DNA of 64,000 bases from Nakamurella alba (GTDB lineage Bacteria > Actinomycetota > Actinomycetes > Mycobacteriales > Nakamurellaceae), in contig NZ_WLYK01000009.1 in assembly GCF_009707545.1 (NCBI RefSeq), positions 248,001 through 312,000 on the forward strand, given 5' to 3'. Position numbers and translations under genes: made by a program. The number at the start of each line of letters is the position of its first letter. The stretch's first letter is position 1. Shown here piece by piece: positions 32,457-41,596 of the stretch. The notes below the pieces were generated by a model that saw only the letters and a list, made by a program, of their open reading frames with translations, made no database searches and was not told the DNA's origin.

Positions 32457-35400
32457 CTTCTGCTCACAGACACCCAGACCTGCTCGCCCTCGCCCACCAC
32501 ACCGGTCGGGTCGCTTTGGGGATCGGTGAGGCGGTCCAGGGACAGCGCCAGCACCTCGCCCCTGACCCGCTCGGCATCGGCGGACACCGCGGCCCACAGC
32601 CGGTCGGACACCCCGAGGGACAGGGTGATCCGGTCGGAGACCTGCAGCCCGGCGGACTTGCGGGCCTGCTGCACCAGGCGCAGCAGGTCCGCGACGTCGC
32701 CGGCGTCGCGGAGCGCGTCGGTCACCGTCAGGTCCAGGGTGACGAAACCGCCGGAGCGCAGCACCCCGACCGCCCCGCCGCTCGCCTCGGCGATGACCAG
32801 GTCGACGGTGTACTCGCCCTCCTGCAGCGCGATGCCACCGGCCCTCACCCCGCCGTCCGCGTCGATGCTCCAGTCGCCGGACTTCGTCGCCTTGATCACC
32901 TGCTGCACCAGCTTGCCCAGCCGCGGCCCGGCCGCCCGCGCGTTCACGGTCAGCCGACGCTCCACCGGGGAGGCCCCGCCTTCCGCCAACTCGGTGAAAT
33001 CGACCTGCTGGACGTTGATCTCGTCCGCCAGCAGGGCGCCGAGGAACTCCAGCCGGGCACCGGAGGGGGTCGCCACGGTGAGCGTGGACAGCGGCTGCCG
33101 CACCCGGATCCGGGACTCCTTGCGGAGCGAGAGCGCCACCGACGCGACCTCGCGGATCTCGTCCATCGCCGCCACCAGCCCGGCGTCCGCCGGCAGGTCC
33201 GCGGCCGACGGGTAGTCGGTGAGGTGCACCGACCGGCCGCCGGTCAGCCCGCGCCAGATCTGCTCGGTGGTCAGCGGCAGCAGCGGCGCGAGCGCCCGGC
33301 TGACCGTCTCCAGCACCGTGTGCAGGGTGTCGATGGCGTCCTGGTCGCCGTCCCAGAACCGCTGCCGGGACCGCCGCACGTACCAGTTGGTCAGCAGCTC
33401 CAGGTAGGATCGCGCGGACGCGCAGGCACCCGCGATGTCGAAGGTGTCCAGCTGCCCGGTCACCTCGGCCACCAGGTCTCCGGTCTTGGCCAGGATGTAC
33501 CGGTCCAGCACGTCGGTCGAGTCGGTGCGGACCGTCCCGGTCACCCCGGCCGCGTTGGAGTACAGCGACAGGAAGTACCAGGCGTTCCACAGCGGCAGTA
33601 CCGCCTGGCGCACGCCCTCCCGGATGCCCTGCTCGGTGACGACCAGGTTGCCGCCGCGCAGGATCGGCGAGGACATCAGGAACCAGCGCATCGCATCGGA
33701 ACCGTCCCGGGCGAACACCTCGTTGACGTCCGGGTAGTTCCGCAGCGACTTGGACATCTTCTGCCCGTCGTCGCCCAGCACGATGCCGTGGCTCAGGCAG
33801 GTGCGGAACGCCGGCCGGTCGAAGAGCGCGGTGGCCAGCACGTGCATCGTGTAGAACCAGCCGCGGGTCTGGCCGATGTACTCGACGATGAAATCACCCG
33901 GGAAGTGGTGCTCGAACCAGTCCGCGTTCCGCACCGGGTAGCCGACCTGGGCGAACGGCATCGACCCGGAGTCGAACCAGACGTCCAATACGTCCTCGAT
34001 CCGGCGCATGGTGGAGCGCCCGGTCGGGTCGTCCGGGTTGGGCCGGGTCAGCTCGTCGATGAACGGCCGGTGCAGATCCGTGACGGACACACCGAAGTCG
34101 CGCTCCAGCTCGGCGATCGAGCCGTAGACGTCGATCCGCGGGTACGCCGGGTCGTCGGACTTCCACACCGGGATCGGGCTGCCCCAGAACCGGTTCCGGC
34201 TGATCGACCAGTCCCGGGCGTTGGACAGCCACTTGCCGAACTGCCCGTCCTTGACGTGCTCGGGCACCCAGGTGATCTGCTGGTTCAGCTCGACCATCCG
34301 GTCCTTGAACTTCGTCACCTCGACGAACCAGGACGAGACCGCCTTGTAGATCAGCGGGTTCCGGCAGCGCCAGCAGTGCGGGTAGGAGTGGTCGTAGGTC
34401 TCGCGGCGCAGCAGCACGGTGCCGGCGGTCACCGCGGCGACCGCCTCTCCGGTCCGGGTGGCCTGCTTGAGGTGCTCGATGATCTCGGCATTGGCGTCGA
34501 ACACCAGCAGCCCGGCGTAGTCGTCCACCGGCGCGGTGAACCGGCCGCCGGCGTCCACCGGCACCACCGGCGGGATGCCGGCCGCGTCGGTGACCGCCTT
34601 GTCCTCCTCACCGAAAGCCGGTGCCATGTGCACGATCCCGGTGCCGTCCTCGGTCGTCACGTAGTCGGCGGGCAGCACCCGGTGCGCGCCCTGGTGCCCG
34701 ACGTAGTACGAGAACGGCGGCTGGTAGCGGAGTCCCAGCAGCTCGCTGCCCTTCATCCGGCGCACGACCCGCTCGGCGGCGTCCGCGCCCAGCTCGCGGG
34801 CGTAGGCGGCCAGCCGGGCCTCGGCAAGCAGGTACTGCTCGCCCTCGTGCTCGACCACCACGTAGTCGATGTCCGGCCCGACCGAGATCGCCAGGTTGGA
34901 CGGCAGTGTCCACGGCGTGGTGGTCCAGATCAGTGCCAGCTCACCGGTTTCCAGCCGCAGGCCGACGGTGACCGCCGGGTCCTGCCGGTTCCGGTAGACC
35001 TCGTCGTCCATCCGCAGCTCGTGGTTGGACAGCGGGGTCTCGTCGTTCCAGCAGTACGGCAGGACGCGCAGACCCTCGTAGATCAGCCCCTTGTCGTAGA
35101 GCGTCTTGAACGCCCACAGCACCGACTCCATGTACCAGGGCTCGAGCGTCTTGTAGTCGTTGTCGAAGTCCACCCAACGGGCCTGCCGGGTGACGTACTC
35201 CTGCCACTCGTCGGTGTACCGCAGCACCGACTCCCGGCAGGCGTCGTTGAACGCGCCGATGCCGAGCTCGAGGATGTCGTCCTTGGTCTTCAGCCCGAGC
35301 TGGCTCATCGCCTCGAGCTCGGCCGGCAGACCGTGGGTGTCCCAGCCGAACCGGCGCTCGACGTGCTTGCCGCGCATGGTCTGGTAGCGCGGGACGATGT

Positions 35401-35635
35401 CCTTGACGTAGCCGGTCAACAGGTGGCCGTAGTGCGGCAGGCCGTTGGCGAAGGGCGGGCCGTCGTAGAAGACGAACTCGTTGCTGCCGTTCTCCCCGGC
35501 GGGGCGCTGCTCGACGGACGCCCGGAACGTGTCGTCGGCGCGCCAGTGCTCCAGCACCTGGAGCTCCAGGGCGGGGAAATCGGGATGGGCGGACACCTCG
35601 TCGGCGCCGGCCAGCGGGTATCGGCGGTCGCTCAC
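32453..35635 (-). CDS. ileS: Isoleucyl-tRNA synthetase
   Basis: A 1060-residue class I synthetase charging tRNA-Ile. The HIGH motif is HYGH within [14 protein letters not shown] (about 60-73) and KMSKS is intact ([12 protein letters not shown], about 605). The CP1 editing domain, the GWDTHGLP segment and a C-terminal anticodon-binding domain are all present. Length and motif context place it in the IleS2 (eukaryote-like) branch common in Actinobacteria, which is often mupirocin-tolerant; that phenotype is inference. GTG start at 35633-35635 follows GAGGAG. Its leader is a T-box riboswitch. Confidence 0.96.
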   Translation of the reverse strand: MSDRRYPLAGADEVSAHPDFPALELQVLEHWRADDTFRASVEQRPAGENGSNEFVFYDGPPFANGLPHYGHLLTGYVKDIVPRYQTMRGKHVERRFGWDTHGLPAELEAMSQLGLKTKDDILELGIGAFNDACRESVLRYTDEWQEYVTRQARWVDFDNDYKTLEPWYMESVLWAFKTLYDKGLIYEGLRVLPYCWNDETPLSNHELRMDDEVYRNRQDPAVTVGLRLETGELALIWTTTPWTLPSNLAISVGPDIDYVVVEHEGEQYLLAEARLAAYARELGADAAERVVRRMKGSELLGLRYQPPFSYYVGHQGAHRVLPADYVTTEDGTGIVHMAPAFGEEDKAVTDAAGIPPVVPVDAGGRFTAPVDDYAGLLVFDANAEIIEHLKQATRTGEAVAAVTAGTVLLRRETYDHSYPHCWRCRNPLIYKAVSSWFVEVTKFKDRMVELNQQITWVPEHVKDGQFGKWLSNARDWSISRNRFWGSPIPVWKSDDPAYPRIDVYGSIAELERDFGVSVTDLHRPFIDELTRPNPDDPTGRSTMRRIEDVLDVWFDSGSMPFAQVGYPVRNADWFEHHFPGDFIVEYIGQTRGWFYTMHVLATALFDRPAFRTCLSHGIVLGDDGQKMSKSLRNYPDVNEVFARDGSDAMRWFLMSSPILRGGNLVVTEQGIREGVRQAVLPLWNAWYFLSLYSNAAGVTGTVRTDSTDVLDRYILAKTGDLVAEVTGQLDTFDIAGACASARSYLELLTNWYVRRSRQRFWDGDQDAIDTLHTVLETVSRALAPLLPLTTEQIWRGLTGGRSVHLTDYPSAADLPADAGLVAAMDEIREVASVALSLRKESRIRVRQPLSTLTVATPSGARLEFLGALLADEINVQQVDFTELAEGGASPVERRLTVNARAAGPRLGKLVQQVIKATKSGDWSIDADGGVRAGGIALQEGEYTVDLVIAEASGGAVGVLRSGGFVTLDLTVTDALRDAGDVADLLRLVQQARKSAGLQVSDRITLSLGVSDRLWAAVSADAERVRGEVLALSLDRLTDPQSDPTGVVGEGEQVWVSVSRS

Positions 35636-35863
35636 AGCTGCTCCTCGGTCGTTCTCGTCCGTTGCACCAACAGTGCAGGGACGAGCCGGCCGGCCCGCGG
35701 TACCACCCCGCTTGCATCCGGTCCGCTCGCGACGGCCCGGGTGCCGCTCGTGTCAGGCTGTGTCGGGCCTGGCCCGTCCGGTTCTAGTGAGCGCGTGGCG
35801 CCGTTCTTCCGGATGGCTCGCCGGTGATGGCCGGGTCGTCGCCGTGCTGCTGGGGAACTGATG
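35636..35863 (-). ncRNA. T-box riboswitch in the ileS leader
   Basis: Read on the minus strand, the T-box core GGGGTGGTACCGCG (rc of 35695-35709) is followed by CGTCCCT (rc of 35677-35683), the partner strand of the antiterminator/antisequestrator. Upstream, CCGGCCATCACCGG resembles the short Stem I of actinobacterial ileS T-boxes, with the Ile specifier AUC at 35826-35828. The competing helix is CTCGTCC paired with GGACGAG close to the SD; there is no U-run, so control is probably at translation initiation. Uncharged tRNA-Ile would open the SD. A TAGACT -10-like box lies at 35870-35875. Confidence 0.85.
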
Positions 35864-35922
35864 CTGTCCAGTCTACGACCGGTCCGCGACCGGTTTCGAC
35901 ACCATGGTCATCGGGCCGCGCA

Positions 35923-35969
35923 ACGACCACCGCCCGCGACCGGTGATCCGGTCGCGGGCGGGTGGTCGT
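35923..35969 (-). terminator. Long hairpin terminator of divIVA
   Basis: A 21-bp stem with one bulged G and a 4-nt loop (arms begin ACGACCACC and end GGTGGTCGT), 19 nt after the divIVA stop. It separates divIVA from ileS and its T-box. There is no long U-run, but the stem is very stable. Confidence 0.75.
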
Positions 35970-35987
35970 GTACGGAGGTCGGGTCGG

Positions 35988-36893
35988 TCAGACCTGCTGC
36001 TCGGCGGGGGCGGCCTGGTTGGTGCCCTCGTCCAGCTGGGACAACTGGTCGGTGATCCAGCCCTTGAGCCGGCTGCGGTACTCCCGCTCGTAGGTGTGCA
36101 GGTCGTCGATCTTGCGCTCCAGGGTGGTGCGCTGCTCGGTGAGCTGCCCCATCACCTGCGCGTACTTGGTCTGCGCCTCCCGGTCCATGGCCTCGGCGCG
36201 GATGCGGCTGTCCCGCTCCAGCGCCTCGGACTTCGCGGTGGCGTCGTTGACCATGCCCTCGGAGGTGTTCTTGGCGTCGTTGAGGGTCTTGTCGGATTCG
36301 GCGCGGGCCTCGGTGACCAGCCGCTCGGACTCGTTGCGGGCGTTGGTCAGCATGGTGTCGGACTCGGTGCGGGCCTCGGTCAGCATCCGGTCGGACTCGT
36401 TGCGGGCGTTGGTCAGCAGCGACTCGGACTCGGCCTTCGCGCTGTTGCGGGTGGCCTCGGCCTCGGCGGCGGCGTCGGAGGTGAGCCGGTCCGCGGTGTC
36501 CTGGGCCAGGCCGAGCAGGCGGGCGGCCTGCAGGTGCACGTCCTGCACGGCACCCTGCGGCGCGGGCGCCGGGGCCGGCGCGGGTGCCGGCTCGGGCTCC
36601 GGGGCCTTCTGCATGACGACCGGCTCCGGCTCGGGCTCCGGGGCGGGCGCGGGAGCCTCGACCGGGGCGGCGGCCACGGCGGGAGCACCGGCGGCACCGG
36701 CCTCGGCGGCGGCGAGGCTGCCCTGCAGGGCCGCGACGCGCTGCGTCAGCTCGTTGTTCTCCTCGATCAGGCGGGCCAGCTCCGCCTCGACGAGGTCCAG
36801 GAAGGCGTCGACCTCGTCCTCGTCGTACCCCCGCTTGCCGATCGAGGGCTTCTTGAATGCGACGTTGTGCACGTCGGCGGGTGTGAGCCGCAT
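35988..36893 (-). CDS. divIVA: Polar growth and division protein DivIVA/Wag31
   Basis: A 301-residue protein starting MRLTPADVHNVAFKKPSIG, the conserved membrane-curvature-binding DivIVA N-terminus, then RGYDEDEVDAFLDLVEAELARL and a first coiled coil. A Pro/Glu/Ala linker (residues about 75-125) leads to a second long coiled coil with 11-residue repeats (NARNESDRMLT, EARTESDTMLT, NARNESERLVT, EARAESDKTLN). It marks poles and directs peptidoglycan synthesis in Actinobacteria. ATG at 36891-36893 is chosen because AAGGAGC precedes it; an earlier in-frame start would add nine residues. It is the last gene of the division cluster. Confidence 0.95.
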   Translation of the reverse strand: MRLTPADVHNVAFKKPSIGKRGYDEDEVDAFLDLVEAELARLIEENNELTQRVAALQGSLAAAEAGAAGAPAVAAAPVEAPAPAPEPEPEPVVMQKAPEPEPAPAPAPAPAPQGAVQDVHLQAARLLGLAQDTADRLTSDAAAEAEATRNSAKAESESLLTNARNESDRMLTEARTESDTMLTNARNESERLVTEARAESDKTLNDAKNTSEGMVNDATAKSEALERDSRIRAEAMDREAQTKYAQVMGQLTEQRTTLERKIDDLHTYEREYRSRLKGWITDQLSQLDEGTNQAAPAEQQV

Positions 36894-36974
36894 GGCCTGC
36901 TCCTTGCGTTGCGATGTCACCGGTGACGCACTTCGAGTCGGGTCAACTGCTGGTCGTCAAGTTCTACTGCGTCT

Positions 36975-37015
36975 GATCAACTGCGTTCGATCAACTGCGT
37001 GTCCGATCAACTGCG
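36975..37015 (-). repeat. Three direct GATCAACTGCG repeats in the divIVA leader
   Basis: Exact 11-bp copies of GATCAACTGCG at 36975, 36989 and 37005, with weaker relatives at 36937 and 36962, in the 143 bp between yggT and divIVA. Spacings of 14 and 16 bp are close to 1.5 turns of DNA. They may be operators, RNA elements or slippage products. Confidence 0.75.
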
Positions 37016-37036
37016 GGGGCGTCATGAACTGCTGTT

Positions 37037-37339
37037 TCAGAGCATCGACCTGATCATCAACGACTCCACGACGGCCATCGCGATGTACAGGACGACGAAC
37101 AGAACGATAACGCTGAGGTCGAACCCTACCCCGCCGAGCCGGACTGTCGGAATCAGCCGGCGGAAGAGCTTCACCGGGGGATCGGTCGTGACGTACAGCA
37201 CCTCCATCGCCGCGGCCGGTCGACCGGTGGGTCGCCACTGGCGCGCGAACACCCGGACGAACTCGATGACCAGGCGGCCCAGGAGCAACCACCGGAAGAT
37301 CCACAACAGCAGGAAGAGCACCTGCCAGAAGATGTTCAC
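37037..37339 (-). CDS. YggT family membrane protein
   Basis: A 100-residue protein with two YggT-type membrane segments (residues about 5-28 and 72-95) and the conserved LYVTTDPPVKLFRRLIPTVRLGGVGFDLS between them. In Gram-positive bacteria the gene sits between sepF and divIVA, as here, and is linked to division-site or osmotic functions that are poorly defined. ATG at 37337-37339; 37 bp separate it from sepF. Confidence 0.9.
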   Translation of the reverse strand: MNIFWQVLFLLLWIFRWLLLGRLVIEFVRVFARQWRPTGRPAAAMEVLYVTTDPPVKLFRRLIPTVRLGGVGFDLSVIVLFVVLYIAMAVVESLMIRSML

Positions 37340-37376
37340 GCCTCAATTAGTACCGGAAAGGGCTGCCGCGACCCGC

Positions 37377-38021
37377 TCAGCGACCGGCGAACGAGTTCTG
37401 GTAGCCGGCGGTCGCGGCGGCGACGTCGGCGTCCGGGGGCAGCAGCATGAAGACCTTCGGGGCCACCTTCTCGATGGATCCGCGCAGGGAGAACGCCAGA
37501 CCGGCGGAGAAGTCGACCAGCCGGCGGGCGTCGGAGTCCGACATCTGGGTCATGTCCAGGATCACGGACTGGCCCTCGCGGTACTTCTCCCCGATCACCC
37601 GCGCCTCGCCGAACCCGGTCAGCTTGACCGTGGACGGGCGGCCGGCGGAGGAGGTGTCCTCGCGGCGGATGGCGCTGATCGGCTCGGTCACGGCCTTGAC
37701 CGCGAGCGCCCCCTGGGTCGGCGCGTCGTCGTGGTAGCGACGACCACCGCCACCGGCCACCCCGGCGGTCGGCCGGGCCGGGTAGCGGTCGTAGTCGTCG
37801 TCGTACTTCTCGTCGTACTTGCCGGAGCCGTAGCCGCGGTCGGCCGCACGCTCGGAGCCCCGGTCGTCGCGGTCGTCACGGTCGTAGCTCGGTCCGTCGA
37901 AGGAGGACGAGGAGCGGTAGTCGCGCTCGTACTCGTCCGCGTAGTCGTCGCCGTCGGCGTACTGGCGGTGGTCCTCCGGGACGAGCCCCAGGAAGGCTCC
38001 AACCTTGCGCCCGATGCCCAT
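37377..38021 (-). CDS. sepF: Cell division protein SepF
   Basis: A 214-residue protein: an N-terminal amphipathic helix (MGIGRKVGAFLGLV), a disordered Asp/Arg/Tyr-rich linker (about 15-90) and a C-terminal SepF/DUF552 domain (about 115-205; EYREGQSVILDMTQMSDSDARRLVDFSAGLAF). SepF binds FtsZ's C-terminal tail and anchors the ring to the membrane; it is essential in Actinobacteria lacking FtsA. ATG at 38019-38021 follows GGAAGGA. It is separated from ftsZ by a terminator-bearing 348-bp gap and not by the usual pgeF and yggS genes. Confidence 0.95.
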   Translation of the reverse strand: MGIGRKVGAFLGLVPEDHRQYADGDDYADEYERDYRSSSSFDGPSYDRDDRDDRGSERAADRGYGSGKYDEKYDDDYDRYPARPTAGVAGGGGRRYHDDAPTQGALAVKAVTEPISAIRREDTSSAGRPSTVKLTGFGEARVIGEKYREGQSVILDMTQMSDSDARRLVDFSAGLAFSLRGSIEKVAPKVFMLLPPDADVAAATAGYQNSFAGR

Positions 38022-38369
38022 CGATCCGTCCTTCCGCTGAACTGTCCGACCCTGCCCCGTGAGGTCAGGGCCTGCGACGAGGCTATCGGCGCCGGGTGGC
38101 CCGTTCGGGTTGCGACACACCCGATGTGACGTCGCGTCGGAATTCTGTGTGCGGTCCCACCGGTCCCTGTGTGCACAGGGGTCCCATCCTGACGCCGGCT
38201 GCGGGCCATCGGACGGGCCCGACCGACCGGACGACGAAGGGCGACCACCCTCGGGTGGTCGCCCTTCCTCACGTCTGTCACCTCACGAAGCACGGAACCG
38301 CGTCGTGCGCAACGCTTCTCGCGCAGCGCGTCGCCGGCCGCCCTGTCGGGCCGGCGCGGTGGATGCCGG
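38022..38369. other. Intergenic region between ftsZ and sepF
   Basis: 348 bases without a credible gene. It holds the ftsZ terminator hairpin (38237-38266) and presumably a sepF promoter. pgeF and yggS, which sit here in mycobacteria and streptomycetes, are absent and no remnant of either was recognised. Confidence 0.7.
38237..38266 (-). terminator. Terminator of ftsZ
   Basis: Perfect 14-bp complementary arms (AAGGGCGACCACCC and GGGTGGTCGCCCTT) with a 2-nt centre, 104 nt after the ftsZ stop. The stem is very stable and lacks a U-run. It implies that sepF-yggT-divIVA have a separate promoter. Confidence 0.75.
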
Positions 38370-39584
38370 TCAGCGCTTCATGAACGGGGGGACGTCGACG
38401 TCGTCGTCGTCCTCCTCGAACTGCGGCACCGACCGCGGGGCCTGCGAGAGGTTCGCCGGCGGCGCGGCCGGCGGCATCGGCGGCACGTAGGCCGGCTGGG
38501 CCGGCTGGGCCGGCGGCGCGGAGGCCTGCGGCGGGACACCGGCGTTGTCCGGGTAGGCGGGGCGCAGTTCCCCGGCGCTCGCCTCGGCGATCACCCGGGA
38601 CGGCCGACGGTCGGCCGTACCGCCACCCGGGACGGTCGGGGTGGAGTCGAACCCGGCGGCGATCACGGTGACCCGCACCTCGTCGCCCAGGCTGTCGTCG
38701 ATCACCGTGCCGAAGATGATGTTGGCGTCCTCGTGCGCCGCCTCCTGCACCAGCGAGGCGGCCTCGTTGATCTCGAACAGCCCGAGGTCGCTGCCGCCGG
38801 CGATCGACAGCAGCACGCCGTGCGCACCGTCCATCGAGGCCTCGAGCAGCGGCGAGTTGATCGCCTTGCCGGCGGCCTGCACGGCCCGCCCCTCGCCGCG
38901 GGCCGAACCGATGCCCATCAGCGCGGTGCCGGCACCGGCCATCACCGACTTCACGTCGGCGAAGTCGACGTTGATCAGGCCCGGGGTGGTGATCAGGTCG
39001 GTGATGCCCTGGACACCGTTGAGCAGCACCTCGTCCGCCGACCGGAAGGCGTCCATCAGCGAGACGCCGAGGTCGCCCAGCTGCAGCAGCCGGTCGTTCG
39101 GAATGACGATCAGGGTGTCGCACTCGTTGCGCAGCTCCTGGATGCCCGACTCCGCCTGGCCGCCGCGGCGCTTGCCCTCGAAGGCGAACGGGCGGGTGAC
39201 CACGCCGATGGTCAGGGCGCCGAGCTTGCGGGCGATCGACGCGACGACCGGGGCGCCACCGGTGCCGGTACCGCCGCCCTCGCCCGCGGTCACGAAGACC
39301 ATGTCGGCCCCCTTGAGGACCTCCTCGATCTCCTCGCGGTGGTCCTCGGCGGCCTTCCGGCCCACCTCCGGGTTGGCGCCCGCGCCGAGACCGCGGGTCA
39401 GCTCGCGGCCGACGTCGAGCTTGACGTCCGCGTCGGACATGAGCAGGGCCTGCGCATCGGTGTTGATCGCGATGAACTCGACCCCGCGCAGGCCGACCTC
39501 GATCATCCGGTTGACGGCGTTCACGCCGCCGCCGCCGATGCCGACGACCTTGATCACGGCGAGGTAGTTGTGCGGTGGCGTCAT
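38370..39584 (-). CDS. ftsZ: Cell division GTPase FtsZ
   Basis: A 404-residue tubulin homologue that polymerises into the Z-ring. The GTP-binding loop is [10 protein letters not shown] (signature at 103-110), the T7 synergy loop is NVDFADV, and the C-terminus ends with [13 protein letters not shown], the short peptide that binds SepF and other partners. The variable linker (about 320-385) is Pro/Ala-rich. ATG at 39582-39584 after AGAAAGG. A TSUP transporter gene on the other strand lies where ftsQ would normally adjoin it, so ftsZ has its own promoter. Confidence 0.97.
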   Translation of the reverse strand: MTPPHNYLAVIKVVGIGGGGVNAVNRMIEVGLRGVEFIAINTDAQALLMSDADVKLDVGRELTRGLGAGANPEVGRKAAEDHREEIEEVLKGADMVFVTAGEGGGTGTGGAPVVASIARKLGALTIGVVTRPFAFEGKRRGGQAESGIQELRNECDTLIVIPNDRLLQLGDLGVSLMDAFRSADEVLLNGVQGITDLITTPGLINVDFADVKSVMAGAGTALMGIGSARGEGRAVQAAGKAINSPLLEASMDGAHGVLLSIAGGSDLGLFEINEAASLVQEAAHEDANIIFGTVIDDSLGDEVRVTVIAAGFDSTPTVPGGGTADRRPSRVIAEASAGELRPAYPDNAGVPPQASAPPAQPAQPAYVPPMPPAAPPANLSQAPRSVPQFEEDDDDVDVPPFMKR

Positions 39585-39691
39585 CGCCTGGCCTTTCTTC
39601 TCCGGGTCGGGTACGCCTGGTCGTGCCGGACGCCGGACCGGCAGGGCCGGCGCCGTGAAGGTGTGGGATCCCCGGTACTCATCGTGCCAGA

Positions 39692-39729
39692 AACCCTGAA
39701 CCTCAACCATACGGTTACAGTTATGTCAA
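39692..39729 (-). promoter_or_regulatory. ftsZ promoter region with GGTT repeats
   Basis: On the minus strand a perfect TTGACA (39724-39729) is followed by TATGGT (39706-39711) and three GGTT direct repeats 6-7 bp apart. The -35/-10 spacing (12 bp) is not ideal, so the exact start is unclear. The stretch is AT-richer than its surroundings, about 110-145 bp upstream of ftsZ. Confidence 0.35.
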
Positions 39730-40021
39730 GTGGTGCTGTGGACGAAAGTAGGCGGGTGACCGCCGGGTGTCGGCGCGGCGCGCCGGGGATCCTGCGGGGA
39801 AACCAATTCGTCTGGACCCGGGGTCGAGAGTTGTGGTGGCGCAGTGTCCTCGGACGACCGCACCGAGTGCCGATGTGGGCGTCCCGGACGCCCGCGCGGG
39901 TGCCGGTCGAGTGCGACCGCGCCCGTGCACGCCGGCCGCCGAGGCGGTGCCGGGGCGGCCCGCCGGCCGGACTAGCGTTGCACCACGTGCCTGCCCTGCC
40001 TCCCCCACCGGACCGCCGCCC

Positions 40022-40798
40022 GTGACCATCGGGGAGATCCTGTTGCTGCTCGCGGCCGGTGTCGGCGCCGGGATCGTCGGCTCCACAGCAGGTCTCGCGT
40101 CGCTGGTGTCCTATCCCGCGCTGCTGCTGGTCGGTCTGCCGCCGGTGGTGGCGAACGTGACCAACACCGTCGGGCTGATCGGTTCGTCCATCGGTTCGGT
40201 GGCCGGCAGCCGCCCGGAGCTGACGGGGCAGGGGCGCACCCTGCTGCGCTGGGCGCCGATCGGGGTGGTCGGCGGCATCCTCGGGGCGATCCTGCTGCTG
40301 GTCGGTTCCCCCGCCACCTTCGGCGCGATCGTGCCCTTCCTGGTGGCGATGGCCAGTGTGCTGCTGCTGCTCTCGCCGAACCTGCGGCGCTTCACCCTGG
40401 CCCGTCGCGAGCGGGCGGTCGGCGCCGGCGCCGTGCTGCGGCCGGACGGCGGGCCGCTGGTGCCGTTCCTGCTCTTCCTGGGTTGCGTCTACGGCGGCTA
40501 CTTCGGCGCGGCCGCGGGCGTGATGATCCTGGCGCTGCTGCTGGCCGGCACGGACCGCACCCTGCCGGTGGCGAACGCGATCAAGAACTTCGTCCTCGGC
40601 TGCGCGAACGCCGTTGCCGCGGTGACTTTCTCGCTGACCGCCGACGTCGACTGGTCGGCCGTCCCACCGCTGCTGGTCGGCTGTGTGGTGGGTGGCCGGA
40701 TCGGGCCGGCCGTGGTCCGGCGGATCCCGGCAACGGGCATGCGGTGGTTCATCGGGATCGCCGGATTGGCCCTGGCCGTCAAGCTGTGGATCGGCTGA
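40022..40798 (+). CDS. TSUP (TauE/SafE) family anion permease
   Basis: A 258-residue membrane protein with about seven to eight hydrophobic segments. It opens LLLLAAGVGAGIVGSTAGLASLVSYPALL and repeats a similar block (GGYFGAAAGVMILALLLAG), the internal duplication of the sulfite exporter TauE/SafE family. Members move sulfite, sulfoacetate or other organic anions. It lies on the opposite strand between ftsQ and ftsZ and so interrupts a junction that is usually unbroken. GTG start at 40022 with weak ribosome binding sequence. The role here is unknown. Confidence 0.88.
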   Translation: MTIGEILLLLAAGVGAGIVGSTAGLASLVSYPALLLVGLPPVVANVTNTVGLIGSSIGSVAGSRPELTGQGRTLLRWAPIGVVGGILGAILLLVGSPATFGAIVPFLVAMASVLLLLSPNLRRFTLARRERAVGAGAVLRPDGGPLVPFLLFLGCVYGGYFGAAAGVMILALLLAGTDRTLPVANAIKNFVLGCANAVAAVTFSLTADVDWSAVPPLLVGCVVGGRIGPAVVRRIPATGMRWFIGIAGLALAVKLWIG

Positions 40799-40840
40799 CC
40801 GCCGCCCGGTCGCGGCAGGGCACCGGGCACGGCCCGCAGG

Positions 40841-41596
40841 TCAGCGGACGGTGACCAGGTCCGGGTCGGACACGTCGAACGTCTTCCCCGGGCGCTCCAG
40901 CAGCGCGGGCAGGATCTGCATCTTGCGGGCGCTGCGGTCGGTGCCGCCCCAGAAGACGACCCGCTTGTCCTTGAGGGTGACCGACAGGTCGTAGGCGGAG
41001 CGCGCGGTCACCGACGCCACGGTCTCCCGGAAATCGGCGGTCATCGCCCCGATCACGGTCAGCGCCGCCTCGGTGGCCGGGTCGCCCGGTGCCGGCGTGG
41101 CCAGGTTGACCGTCACCATGCCCGCCGGGACGGTCGCCACCCGCTCGTAGGCGACACCGGACGAGTCCAGCAGCCACGTCCTGCCGTTCGCGCTGGTCAC
41201 CGCGACGGGGGTGCGCGACCGCACGGTCACCACCAGTCCGTCCGGCCAGGCCCGGGTCACCGTCGCGGCCGCCACCTGCGGCACGTCCTCCACCCGGTCC
41301 TGCACCTGGGACAGGTCGATCCGGGCCAGCGGGGTGCCGTCCGGCAGGTCCACTGCGGCCCGGATCTGTCCGGTCAGATCCGCGTCCGCGCCGGCCACCG
41401 TGACCGTCCGCAGACCGAGCAGCGGGGAGAAGAAGAACACGTAGCCGGCGCCGGCGCAGACCAGCACCAGGATGGAGGCGACCAGCACGTAGGGCCAGCG
41501 CCGGCGGCGGGGTGCCGCCTCGGCGTCCGTGGTCGCAGCCGTCCGCGCCGTCGCCCGGGCCGACGTGCGGGTGGAGGGACTCCGGGTCGTGGTCAC
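40841..41596 (-). CDS. ftsQ: Divisome protein FtsQ/DivIB
   Basis: A 251-residue bitopic protein: an Arg/Thr-rich cytoplasmic N-terminus, one membrane segment (about 36-56; WPYVLVASILVLVCAGAGYV), a POTRA domain (about 60-130; LLGLRTVTVAGADADL) and an FtsQ beta domain ending at VTVR. It forms a complex with FtsL and FtsB and regulates FtsW/FtsI. GTG at 41594-41596 overlaps the murC stop by 4 bp. It is the last gene of the mur-fts run before the TSUP insertion. Confidence 0.93.
   Translation of the reverse strand: MTTTRSPSTRTSARATARTAATTDAEAAPRRRRWPYVLVASILVLVCAGAGYVFFFSPLLGLRTVTVAGADADLTGQIRAAVDLPDGTPLARIDLSQVQDRVEDVPQVAAATVTRAWPDGLVVTVRSRTPVAVTSANGRTWLLDSSGVAYERVATVPAGMVTVNLATPAPGDPATEAALTVIGAMTADFRETVASVTARSAYDLSVTLKDKRVVFWGGTDRSARKMQILPALLERPGKTFDVSDPDLVTVR

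Noticed and set aside
32516-35827. 1103-codon plus-strand frame opposite ileS
   Set aside because: Antisense shadow of ileS with Val/Gly/Arg/His bias, no domain and no ribosome binding site; it also runs through the T-box.
38096-38383. Small plus-strand frame in the ftsZ-sepF gap
   Set aside because: Runs through the ftsZ terminator hairpin and into ftsZ antisense; no start signal or recognisable composition.
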